Below the pieces are notes generated by a model. That model saw only the letters and a list, made by a program, of their open reading frames with translations, ran no database searches and was not told the origin of the DNA. Positions 23,905 to 34,299 of a stretch of DNA of 64,000 bases are shown in pieces; positions within the stretch are counted from its first letter, which is position 1, and each line of letters begins with the position of its first letter. The DNA lies in assembly GCA_030142905.1 (NCBI GenBank), contig JASJOG010000157.1, positions 642,001 to 706,000 of the forward strand, written 5' to 3'. This DNA is from Heliopora coerulea. Taxonomy: Eukaryota; Cnidaria; Anthozoa; Scleralcyonacea; Helioporidae. The translations under genes and the position numbers were made by a program.

Positions 23905-25060
23905 TAACCTTAAATCATTCGAAACAGCAAAAGTGTACACTTCTCAAAGACAACAAGACATTTCCTTTCCTTAATACTACTAGTTTGGTCAGATTTCCTT
24001 ACTTCACTGACATCACTTCTTGCTATATGGATCGATAAACTTTTTTTAACGATGCCTTGCTATCCTTCTGAACGACAGCTTATTTAGGTAAACTAGATCC
24101 ACACTCAAATGCTTTAGAAATATTAACTTAGTGGAAATACTGGTGATCTTTGCGGCCTAATGTCCCTGTGGCCTGTCCTTTACATCACAAATTTATTTGC
24201 GATTTCTTTCTGTAAAAGCACGCGTTGCCGTTGATCAACCCTGGTTGTCTCAAGCTAATTTAAAAATTTCCGCCAATTCGATACATGCGCATGAAGTTTT
24301 ATCGATGCAACTGTCGTACCTGTTTGTTGTTCCGGGTCTCACCATTGAACTTTATGCAATGGTCACAAAAAAGTATACTCTCTTAAACTTCAAGCTGTTG
24401 CTGCCATTAGTGGCCTTGTTGCTAATCTTTACGGGCCAGTGGAGGGGAAAAGACATCACAGCAGTATGTTAGCCGACTCTAGCTAGCTATAGAACAATTT
24501 CAACAGCACTCTTGCAGCTGAGTGCAGTTTGTTGAGTATTTGTCATGACCCAACTTTCCCATTACAAATCTCATTTACAAGCGCCTTGAGAGGAGCAAGG
24601 TTGACCCCTGTGCAAGAAGCTTGGAACAAGTCAATGAGAAAAGTCAGAATTTCCGTCGAATAGCATTTTGGAGACATTACAAACTGTTTTGAATTTCTTG
24701 ATTTCAAGAGAAATTTAAAAAATTGGACATAGCTCTGCAGGAAAAATATACTTGTTTGTGTTGTGCTCAGAAATGCACATTCTTGTATTTATGGAGCAAC
24801 CACGTCTAAGTATTTCGATTTAGCTCTTCCAGATCTTTGAAAATATTTTGTTTGAAATTTTATTTGAACTTATTGATCTTAAAGACAGTCTTTCAGCAAC
24901 AAAGAAAAACTAGCAAGAAACCATGCAGCTGAAAATGCCAGCAAAATAAATGTATTGACACTTGTCGGTGTTCGTTTTCAGTCTTCAAGTCAAGTTAATT
25001 TCCTGGCTTCAGTTTTTAACAATTTTCTCTAGTAAAGCTATCATGATGGCACTTTGCTGT
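23905..25060. other. No recognisable gene
   Basis: Mostly AT-rich. The 91-residue open frame at 24197-24472 has hydrophobic stretches but no recognisable motif and no repeat or splice context to support it. Confidence 0.3.
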
Positions 25061-25062
25061 TG

Positions 25063-25551
25063 TTATAAAGCAAATTGTTGTTGCTGATTTATCTGATTTA
25101 TTTGGCAAATCTGTTTAGATTGTCGATTTTGACTTCCAGCCAAATGTTGTAACATCAACTGCTGTTGTTCGAACGCCCTGTCTTGTTGTCTCACCCTTTC
25201 TTTGTTTTCGGCTTTTTTCAAGATGAACTCAGCCTTTCGAAACTTTTCATCCATGAACCCCTTTTTTCTAAGGTATTCCAGGGGATCGAATGCTGATTTC
25301 TGTTTCTTATTTTTCGGTGCACTATTCTCATTCCACTGCAATGTTTCGGCAAACGTCTTTTGAGATCTTTTCCTCATCTGTTCTGCTTTACCACTGCTGT
25401 CTTCAGTAGTTTTCTTCTTTTTGTCGCTCGCTTTGTTGTGTTTTGAATCTGCTTCGCTAAATCGGTCAAGGATGTCACGCATAACAATCAGAACTAATTC
25501 CACTTGCTTTTTCTTTGGCAGCAAATTTTCGCATGTATTTTTTTTCTGCAA
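25063..25551 (-). CDS. Lys/Glu/Gln-rich coiled-coil protein, possible transposon accessory (Myb-like) C-terminus
   Basis: The 162-residue frame has a highly charged middle (repeated Lys, Glu, Ser) and a C-terminal segment EYLRKKGFMDEKFRKAEFIL followed by Lys/Glu- and Gln-rich helix ending in INQINQQQQF. This pattern (charged linker, then a coiled coil with poly-Gln) is common in Myb/SANT-like accessory proteins of PIF/Harbinger transposons and in related domesticated genes; the Myb part itself is not visible upstream. The frame is intact from Met to stop. No terminal repeats were found around it, so both transposon and host origins remain possible. Confidence 0.4.
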   Translation of the reverse strand: MQKKNTCENLLPKKKQVELVLIVMRDILDRFSEADSKHNKASDKKKKTTEDSSGKAEQMRKRSQKTFAETLQWNENSAPKNKKQKSAFDPLEYLRKKGFMDEKFRKAEFILKKAENKERVRQQDRAFEQQQLMLQHLAGSQNRQSKQICQINQINQQQQFAL

Positions 25552-26354
25552 CGAAAACTTGTCTCGAACTGAGCTTTACGTTACTTTATATTTAGGAGTT
25601 TCGTGTTCGCACAAAGACTCGGGCACTCTTGTCCATACTTGTCCTCGTTCCAAGGAGTTGTGCGTATGATTTGACGGCTCGAAAGACAAAATTTATCTCA
25701 CAAAAGTCTGGTCATGTTCATCAGTCTACTGCAGACATGTGTTATTTCGTGTTGTAAAAAATTTAAAGGCAAAACTGTCAGTGTTTTAAAAGTAGTTAGT
25801 GCCGTGATAGACCTACAAAAATGTCTACAAACCCAGTAAAAATCTGTTGCGAGTGTTTGTGTTTCGTAAGATAAAGTAAAGTAAGAGATTTAAATCATAA
25901 TTACAACATTGTCTTAGTTTTACTTCTACAAGTTTTAGATTCATTTTCAAAGATTCTTAATCAAATGAAAACCTTTCTCAATATTAAATATCTTTGCCTT
26001 AATGTACCAAAATAAATAAAAAGACAGTTTCACGTATCCTTGCGGATTGTCGTTGGGACATATCGTACCTTTTGGCCCAGAAATATCCATAATTTTGCTG
26101 GCGTTGTTGACAGGACGTCAAAAGAATGAAAATGAAGTCGGGGCCGCGTCTATGAGAACGTCAACGTCGCCGGAGTCATGCGCAGTAACGTTTCGAGGGA
26201 GTTAGCTGCTTCCGGTTGACGTCGCGTCGAGGGTGCCGCAGTGAACTAGATTTCCATATCCGGAATCAGTTGTGATGTTTGAGAAACACGAGAGCTTGGA
26301 TATATTGAGGTAGATGAACGATCGTCAAGCTCGATACTCAGAAAATGATATCTG

Positions 26355-26427
26355 AGCCCCAGACGGGGATCGAACCCGCAACCTTCTGATGACCGGTTAG
26401 ACGCTCTAACCATTGAGCTACCGAGAC
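26355..26427 (-). repeat. tRNA-like repeat, single copy
   Basis: The acceptor is GTCTCGG/CTGGGGC with the same D, anticodon (CCGGTCA loop) and T arms as the 4.4-kb copies. The family flanks (AACACGAGAGCTTGGATATA at about 26284 and the TATATATATGTGCGACC side at 26457) extend the unit to about 26280-26500. It abuts the end of Crypton copy 1 at about 26520. Confidence 0.7.
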
Positions 26428-26519
26428 TCAGATGGCGAGCTAAGTTGCAAATTCGATATATATATGTGCGACCTAAGCGGAAGCCTCTATATATTGAATA
26501 TATATATTCAATCATTAAA

Positions 26520-28245
26520 AACGAGAAGAGGAAAGTAAAAAACGTACTTTTTCCAAGGCAAAACATCAATAAAAATGAAAAATGGCGTATAAACCTGCAA
26601 CTCTTGCGTATTTTCAACTAAGCATTCAGTGGCACCTCAACACAAAGGGTTGAACGGTAAATTTACACACAGACGACTTAAAACTTTCTTGAGAGGTTTT
26701 AAAATCCTGATGAAAGCATCACCGATCGAATACGGTAAAGGTCATCATGGACAAATCACTCTTGAAGTGAGAAAGACTGAAGCGGACAACAGTTTTGCCG
26801 AAGGATAATTTGGTGACCAAAAACAAGTAGCTTTGCAGCGAGTTACCTGGTGGCTGTTTACCTTGTATTTTTGTTTCGAGCCAAAAATACATCCTAACGT
26901 CTTCAATGGGGTCAGCGTCCGAAATTTACGGTCGTCCAGTCGTCAGAAATGACCAAAATTTAACACTGGCGACTAAATCGCGTAATACGGTCGCCCATTG
27001 GACGACCGTATTTCATGCTGCCATCATCTTGGAGAAATGACATTAAGATTCAAAAAGTCAGAATCTCAATTCAAGATGTGTGTAAAAAGGTAAAATTATT
27101 AAACAAGTTAGTTTGTTGTTAAATGATTCGTACACAGCGCTCCGTACGTTCGTTTTCTCCGCAATCTTGCTTAGCGTTTTACTGCTGAGCAATAGCACTG
27201 AAACTTGGCGACCACGTTTCATCTTGGGCGCGTAGATGTGAAAGGATGGTTGCCAAATGGGCAACCATCTTGTATGGAAAGCGGAGAAAGCATCCAAAGA
27301 CTGTCATGGCCTGGACAACTCTTCTGGATGACGAGTGTTCTATTCGACTTCTCAAACAATTGACCATGAACGCTGTCCGGTTAAATACTGCAAAATATTC
27401 AAAAATAATCGTCCTACAGAGATGAATGAACCAGAATCTTTATTCTATTTCACCAATAAACACCAGCAAAATCCAGGCGGTAATATTTCCTACAAGAAGT
27501 CTCCCTTAGGGAAGAATGAAGTCGGGAAGCTACTTTTGAAAGCTGCACAAAATAATTCCGTTCGCAAAACTTGTACTTCAAAGCTACTCGATTCAGACGT
27601 ACATGTGATTGTGCAGCTCAGGTAAGTGGTTACCAGAACGTGAAAAGTCCCAAGATTTATACTAATCGACATCTATTCGACTTCAGCGAAGAATGTCGTT
27701 TTAATACAGTTAGTCGCTCAGCAAATGTCCTGACAGCAAGCGAGTTCCCTTACGTCTTTTGTTGATATAGATCAGAAAGAACCAAGACAAAGCGTTGCTA
27801 AAAAGTGAACAGTTGGCAAATGTATATTCCAACGAGGTAACTTTGAGAACTGCTCTGTTAAGTCATAAATTGTCCAGTTACTGAGGTGGCGAAACGAAGC
27901 GCAGGCACCAAGAAAGCCATTTCCTTTGCCGGTCTTAAATCATTTACTGGCTTCAGTGTTCAAATAATGTAAACAACTTGCGAGGGATCCATACAAGGGA
28001 AAAAAGAACGAGACCAAATCGATTTGCTTCAATACGGTACCTAAGTACGGTTTGTTCAACAACATACCAGTCCCCGAGCTGGCACACGGCATTTTTGAGT
28101 GACCGGAACCCATGGATATATATATATATATATATAGAGAAAGATACATAAACAAAGCGAAAATTTTTCTCCCTGTAAAGGGACTCCACGCACGTCGAGA
28201 TTAGTACCCTCGCAGCACGCTTCGGGCGGTGGGCGAGGGAATTAC
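26520..28245 (+). mobile_element. Crypton-type element, copy 1 (inverted relative to copy 2 at 52.8-54.4 kb)
   Basis: The segment is the reverse complement of about 52780-54200 over most of its length, including an internal (TA)n run (28116-28136 against 52888-52908) and the ends around GGGCGAGGG. Copy 1 carries an extra block at about 26911-27268 with palindromic modules (GGTTGCCAAATGGGCAACC and GGTCGCCCATTGGACGACC) that copy 2 lacks, so it looks like a nested MITE. The left end stops at the tRNA-like repeat; the right end stops at 28239-28245, inside the integrase-like gene. Confidence 0.75.
27335..27765 (+). pseudogene. Crypton/DUF3504 tyrosine recombinase C-terminal region, broken (copy 1)
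   Basis: The first frame (27335-27625) reads CPVKYCKIFKNNRPTEMNEP and then ESLFYFTN, SPLGKNEVGKLLLKAAQ and NSVRKTCTSKLLDSD. A frameshift near 27620 leads to AQVSGYQNVKSPKIYT. This is the conserved layout of DUF3504 tyrosine recombinases (Cryptons, and the domesticated QRICH1/ZMYM2-type proteins): a Cys-Pro-Val start, a KSPLGKN loop, then the catalytic HSVRKT and SGHKN boxes. Here the first His is Asn (NSVRKT), the second His is Tyr (SGYQN), and the usual residues between AAQ and NSVRKT are deleted. The recombinase would be inactive. Confidence 0.7.
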
Positions 28246-29258
28246 TGCATTCCGCTCCAAACCGTAACCGAAGCAGCCCAAAAAGAATTAGAAGGGCCAG
28301 GAAAAGTTCTTGGATATAGGGATACAGGGAGAACTTAATGTAATATCAAAGTACCTCGACATCTTGTCCACTACGTGATGTACGAGTTAGACCCTGATGG
28401 CCTTGAAGGCAGGAACCTGCAGAATAGGGGCAAAAAGCAAGAAAATCCTTACACATCTGATGGCCCATTGTGGGTTGTTTCCTTAGATGGCCATGACAAA
28501 CTTTGCGGTTTCCAGAATTCCACGTTTCCCATTGGGGTGTATATGTATGTATACTGAGTAGAAAAATTCTTTTCCTTTTTGTCTGCTATTCCAACTGTAA
28601 TCCCTTAATAGTGGGAAAGAAATACTTGAAATACCTTTACAGTACAGAGGTATTACCACGGTTTCTGAGAATAGACAAAGGGACTGAAACAGGTAAAATG
28701 GCAACAATCCACACTTACCTAATAAATCAGTTTGACCTCATGGGTGATCCACTTCATTCCATAATTTATGGCCCCTCAACAACCAATAAAATAGAGCGTT
28801 GGTGGAGAGACCTCCATGAAAGGCTTGAAAGACATTTCAAGGCACAATTAACAAGACTACTAAGAGGGAGAGAGTATGACCCCCACAATCTTACTGAAAG
28901 GCAACTGTTAGCGTATGTCTATTTACGAATTGTACAGCGTGAATGTGACATATTTATAAGCTACTGGAACAGTCACAGGATTCGTAATCAGGATAATTTG
29001 GAAATTCCAACAGGAGTGCCAGATCATATGTTCAACTTTCCTGAGCAATATGGTGGCAAAAATATGGGGATTCCATTGATGATTGATCAGTTACAAGATG
29101 TTGCTGAGGTTTCTGGTGTCACATTTGTAGACAAGTTTGATTACATGGAAAGCAGTATTGCAAGGCAATGCTCAAAATACCTTCCTCATGTTGAAACAGT
29201 TGAGTGTAAGAATGCTATTGATGCTTATAGATTCATTAAGAGCAAGGTAGCGAGTTAA
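28239..29258 (+). pseudogene. DDE (rve-type) integrase core domain protein, 5'-truncated and frameshifted
   Basis: One frame runs 28239-28557 with a TAA near 28336: LQTVTEAAQKELEGPGKVLG, then VPRHLVHYVMYELDPDGLEG, then LWVVSLDGHDKLCGF. A frameshift near 28540 moves to the frame ending at 29258: SRKILFLFVCYSN, RFLRIDKGTETGKMATIHTY, TTNKIERWWRDLHERLE and so on to SKVAS. The three acidic residues expected of an integrase core are present: Asp in SLDGHDK, Asp in RIDKGTE and Glu in KIERWW. The layout matches the integrase-core proteins found in many copies in cnidarian and other animal genomes. The N-terminal helix-turn-helix part is missing where Crypton copy 1 begins. The 3' end faces the alpha-kinase gene. 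Confidence 0.7.
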
Positions 29259-29261
29259 AAA

Positions 29262-29630
29262 TACCAACAGAAACTGAAAAAATTTATTCTTTTTTGATGT
29301 ACGTATTCCCTAATTAATGGAGTACTCTTTTCACATAACTAACATCATAATTATTTCAGAAACATAACATATTTAGGGAACTTGGAGATTTCACTAAGCT
29401 AAACTATCTAAGTTATGTAGAATTATATTCACCTTTCAAGCTCAGTATATACTTGGTTATATGTTGTAAGGTTAATATGTCAGTATGTTAAACTGTGAAT
29501 CTATGATAAAAACTAGTTTGAAAATATCAACAAATGTGTTAATTTTTACTTTTAACAGCAAACTTGTTCTGCCTCATATACTTTTAATCACATGTCAACA
29601 ATGTACACCTGATGTGTTCACCAGGACATG
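29262..29630. other. Convergent spacer between integrase and alpha-kinase genes
   Basis: The stretch is AT-rich and has no ORF of note. Both genes end towards it. Confidence 0.4.
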
Positions 29631-29633
29631 TGT

Positions 29634-30770
29634 TTATAATAGTTCCAGGTCAATCATGTCACAATATTCATTACACTGATGGAGCTGTGAGATAAAGTAC
29701 CGGATTCCAATGGTTGATAAATTTCCTGCACAAAAGTAAATTTCATCTCTACCCAACTCCTCATTACTGTTAACCAAATCAGATGTGGCAATTTCTGGAT
29801 CATATAAGGTGTTTGAGGATCCCTGGATATCAAGCAGCATTAACTTCTTTTGGAACTTAATGTAACTGTAATGCACCAGACATTCTGCCTTCTTATAGAT
29901 TGAATGAAATTTTTCACTGGGGGAGATCATGCAACTTTCACCATTGTTTACATATTTGTGAAACTCTCCGTCTACAAATTCCTCAACTGTTACATTCTGA
30001 TCTTTATAAACTGCATAGTATGTTTTATTGTACTGGAAGGTCTCACCAAATTCTGATAGCACCTTCATAGAAAATAACTTTGTAATACTTCTTGCAGCCA
30101 TGTGCATTTGAACTTGTTACCTGGTATGGTCCTCCAGTGTCATGTTGAGGTCGCTTGTGATGGCATCTACAGCTTGTTCTTGATACTGTTTTACAACCCA
30201 CAGACCAGGCTTTACTTGCAGATTAGTGGCTGTAGCTTCAAATGCATCTCTGAACGCTCCACTAGCAAATTTATATTCTTTAACATCAAAGTGATACAAA
30301 CTCTTTTTAATCCATTTCATTCTTTCTATATCAAATATTTCGAGCTCTGTATCAACCAGACTTTGTTTAGATGGTTTGAGAAGTTTCCCAGCTTTAAGTA
30401 ATTGACTAATTGACAGGGACTTTGGTGCAGCGCTTGATTTATCAGGTGAGTTTGAGAGGTTGATAGGAACTAATAAACCCATCCTTGGAGGCAAATTTTG
30501 CGCTTAATCTTTTGGTATCCACATCGCCAGGAGGAATAAATCGAATAAAGAAAACCTTTTTACCTTTTAGCTGCTCTAATTACGTTCACGAGGGCCCTCT
30601 GCCGGATGCAAGGATGTCACACGACGCTTCTGGAGCTTTGTAAAACTTTTCGCAAGCTTCTTTGATATTGTTCAAGGTCAGCTCGCCATAGTCGTCGAAC
30701 GGGATCTAGTCGCGTGTATCTAAAGGTTCATAATTCTTCAGGCGGCCCGAAGCAGTGGGTGACATCCTTT
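29634..30770 (-). pseudogene. Alpha-type (atypical) protein kinase, broken by in-frame stops
   Basis: The upstream 125-residue piece (30494-30117) ends in GAFRDAFEATA (residues 79-89) and WVVKQYQ (99-105, ATP-site Lys). A TAA at 30119-30117 interrupts, then the same frame continues to 29634 with QVQMHMAARSIT, GETFQYNK, VEEFVDGEFHKYVNN, LLDIQGS, LYDPEIATSD and HQCNEYC. The last is the HxCxxxC zinc signature of the alpha-kinase fold; LLDIQG carries the catalytic/metal-binding Asp. Further upstream (about 30770-30490) another piece reads IPFDDYGELTLNNIKEACEK, then VFFIRFIPPGDVDTKR, with stops. Known members (eEF2 kinase, TRPM7 kinase, VWKA) phosphorylate Ser/Thr. The domain itself is damaged only by point nonsense changes. 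Confidence 0.8.
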
Positions 30771-30779
30771 GCACAAGGA

Positions 30780-31800
30780 TAATAATAATAATGATCTTTT
30801 TTTCTGATGTCGTTCGGTGGCTTCATCCCGGATTTTTTGACAGTATTTCCCGTCCTCTTCATGCCAACTCTTGCCTCAAAGTCTTGCCAGGTTTCTTTTC
30901 GTTTACGTTTGATTTCGTACTTTGACTTAAATTTCGACTACACTTTTGTAAAATGAAGAACACAGCAGGAGTCCACAAGAATTCGCAGGAGTGGTTGTTA
31001 AGTGGTTGTTGAAGTAACTCAGTCTTTTTGGCCGCGTCATTTGATAACGCTGAGCCTTTCAATATTTTTTTATTTTATTTTTTTTTTTTTGAATGGTAAC
31101 GTTGGTCTGCCTTATAATTTTTAATGCTGCGTATGACATGCTGTGTAATTTTTTAAGTCATCTCATAAATTAGTATACGTAAAAAAAAAAAAAAGATAGA
31201 AAATAAAAAAATATATGAATTAAATTGTTTGATAACGTTGGGCCACCATAAACCTGCAACTCGGTTTGACTTTGTTGAAATATATTTGAAATTATGGAAC
31301 TTATTTCTGTCTTTTGAAGAGATGTTTCGTGTGTATTTATGAAAAAAGATCTACAGTAAAAGTAAAAAGTCGCGTGGGAGACTAAAACTGACGTACTAAA
31401 TTGTCCTCCATGGGCAGCCATCTTAACTTCATATTTCTTTGGTCAGTTAGCATTTCAGATATGGAAATCGAGTTCACTGGGTTGTCGTAGTGATTTCGTA
31501 ACCTCACTACTATCGTTAGTAAACCGACTTCGAATACCGGACTCCTTACATATTCTAGGAAATGTTTGTACAGGCTTGCTTTGGCCAACTGGATTGGCAG
31601 TATACGAAACTATACAGCACAAAAAAACCAACTACAACTATGTTAGGTTATTAAAATTCTCATTACTTTCTACTATTTTAGGGCACAATTTAAAATTCGC
31701 ATTCATGCAATACTCGGTTAAAAAATCCTTCCTTTTTATTTTCGCAACGTTTTCTTTTCACAAAGAGACTTACAGGATAGACAAGTTTTTCTGGTTCTTT
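30780..31800. other. No recognisable gene
   Basis: Low-complexity T and A runs (31065-31095, 31180-31210) are seen. Short minus frames (31062-30859, 31588-31382) have no recognisable motif. Confidence 0.3.
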
Positions 31801-31812
31801 CTCTTAAAAGCC

Positions 31813-32034
31813 TTAGAATACGGATTGCTCGAAGATATTCAATGCTTGGCGACCATTATCTCTAAGGAACCGTCGTAGGCCACAGCAAATTTGGTATACA
31901 AGGTGCTTGAGGATACACGGCTTTTGGTGCTTGTTTCTTCCGAGTTTCTGCAACAAATTTGCTGAGCCAATGTTCAGAATATCCGCATCGACTTTCCTAT
32001 ATTTCACAATAAGACTGACGGATTTAGTTTTCAT
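31813..32034 (-). pseudogene. Crypton/DUF3504-like N-terminal fragment
   Basis: The 73-residue frame ends in LKHLVYQICCGLRRFLRDNG followed by ALNIFEQSVF. This resembles the segment of DUF3504/Crypton-type recombinases that precedes the catalytic domain (LRRYLRDNG followed by a short linker and F). No catalytic region follows in any frame close by. It could be a separate, older insertion than the two copies at 26.5 and 52.8 kb. Confidence 0.4.
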
Positions 32035-33342
32035 GTTACGTTTGGTTGCCCATTCACCTAATAATGAGTTGCCAAATCAGTGTTGATTTTAGTATTCGCA
32101 TGAACCCTGGACTCCTTTTCCAGGCTCCTCATTCGTTACAAATGAAATGCTTCTCCCATCTTTCAAATTACTTACGGATGTATTGTCTTTTACCTCCTTT
32201 AATTATACGCAGGTCATCGTTTTCGATTCATCACCGACCTCTTCATCGAATATATCACCGAGTGTATCATTTAGATTAAACTCAGAACGAATATTACGCT
32301 ACGAAAACACATTCGGATTTCAGACATGTTTTCCCAAAAGAATCTAAGATTTGTTAGAAAATACATGTAGTCATGATTTGAATTAGTTATTGAGTTTACG
32401 CCAGATACATCCCTCGAGCTACGCCCTCGGGATGTATTTGCGTAAAGGATCTGTTTTTGGGGTTTTAACTCTTACTTAATCTGACTAGACTTGGCTTGGC
32501 CTGGTCATTGGGATACCATATTTCATCACATGCATCATGTTGACGACTTCAAAATAAAGACGAGCGTTGTTAGCATTTCTGTCTGACAGTCTTGCTTTTG
32601 ATTTGCAAATCGACAATAATTGGGCATTTGGTGGGATCAGGGAAACAGTAATTCAAGTAATTGTGTGTGTATTTTAAGATTTGCTTTTTATTGGTGCATG
32701 TGTTCTGCTAGGGGTGAAAGAGATTAAAGAAACAGAAATATAAAAAACAGTGTAAAACCATCTGTCCCTTCATTTTGTGATATTTCAAGGACATTCATGT
32801 ACAAAAAGCTCTAAAGCAAGACACGGAATGTTTGTTTTGCTTACTTGGATTTTTATCAAATTCAATAATAGTATAGATAAGAGGGTTCTACAGCTGGTGG
32901 TCCTGGTGGTGCAAAAATCACTATTGATAACGTCACCATTTACATAGTCTAGTGTTTGTTTATATTTGTCATGTTTATATTGTATCCTTGCAACTAGGAG
33001 TATGCTGTGAATGAAAACGTGCACGTATTGGGCGGGAGTGTGCACGTCTTGGACAGGAACAGGCATGCCCAACGCACGTCGTCTTATAATTGTCTGAGCA
33101 TGGAAATTATTTATATTTCTTGACAAACATTGTGAGGTTTACGCGCAGATAAGTGCCCAAAACCTAAAACTATTAAAAAACGTCTTCCCGAAATATATAA
33201 CTTCTCACATATATACATATATATGTATATAATCTAGCCAATGTCTAATTTAGTCAATGATATAAGAACAGGATAATGCGTAGACATTGTCAAATAAGTT
33301 AAGAAATTCAAAGGTTGGCAACTGCCGTGACTGATCTCAAAC

Positions 33343-33830
33343 GTTTTCGAGTAAAGGCCTTTCGTCAGCGAAAGAAACGTGTTCTGGAATAAGAAAAGCA
33401 ACTAAGCTGGAGTTTAAATGAAAATGTGTTATGTGATAAAAGGTTAACCAGTGAAACGTGAGGAACAAAAACAAAGAAACGAACTGCTAAGTGACGACAA
33501 GGAAGTCATTTGCTATTTTTAACGACAATCACCAAACCGGCATTGGGTTAAACCAACAAAAACCCCGGGAAAATAGAAATATGTATTCGCTAAAATAAGG
33601 CAAACAGTGGGCAAGCTGATGTTTTTATCTGCCCATGATAGATGAAAACAAACTGGTTCGCTAAGTCCATAGGAATGAGTGGTTCTTAGCTTAAAAATGA
33701 ATCGCCTTTCTTGTCTCTTAAGGCTATCGTTGCCACCCGAGATGTGTAATTATATATTGGCCAAGAGTATTGTCGTATCTTTTATGAAGAAACTTCTTTC
33801 TCACTGTAGTGGACTTTGGTAGATTGTTCG
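33343..33830 (-). mobile_element. Penelope-like element 3' end fragment
   Basis: On the minus strand about 33750-33610 encodes GGNDSLKRQERRFIFKLRT followed by THSYGLSEPVCF, the usual C-terminal end of GIY-YIG-bearing retroelement ORFs (RQERxxIxxLxTxxPxGLN). Downstream, at 33368-33343, the same strand has CTGACGA then AGGCCTTTACTC then GAAAAC, resembling the hammerhead-type core in PLE terminal repeats. The 5' part is missing. Confidence 0.55.
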
Positions 33831-33865
33831 GTTCCATAACCTTGCAGCTGAATAGCTTAATTTAG

Positions 33866-34290
33866 TATATACCTCGCAGGTGAATAGTTTTTTTTGCGCA
33901 TTCTGATTGGTTCGTCTATCTTGGAATATCCAGCACTATTCACCTCAAAGCAAAACAACATGGCGTCCAGTTTTGTTTCAGTTACGGAAGAAGGAAATTG
34001 ATTTGAATAAACTAAGCCATGGTGCCAGACAATACGTAAAAAGTAACGAAATTTGACACTAAATTATCCAGGGATACGTATTTCGTTTAAAATTTAGCGA
34101 TACATGTACTCAGAATGTGTTTCAAAATGTTTTGTTTACCAAGGACGAGCAGGCGACTAACCGACGTTCCGTAAAATTGTTTTAAAAATTCGAAGAAGTA
34201 AGTGTGTGAAAACAATTATGCTAGGTATATACTAAAACAATTATTCACCTCCACTTCGATGAATAATTGTTAAATCTTGCTTGTTTGTAA
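33866..34290. repeat. Possible MITE with ATTCACCT-bearing ends
   Basis: TATATACCTCGCAGGTGAATAG on the left and ATTATTCACCTCCACTTCGAT on the right look like decayed inverted ends, and GGTATATAC recurs. The interior has no ORF. Ends and duplication are not exact. Confidence 0.3.
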
Positions 34291-34299
34291 AATTTGTAT

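Noticed and set aside
28116..28136. (TA)n run as an independent microsatellite locus
   Set aside because: The same run lies at the matching place in Crypton copy 2 (52888-52908), so it is part of the element.
32785..33126. 113-residue minus-strand protein
   Set aside because: Composition is low-information and no conserved motif or neighbour supports it.
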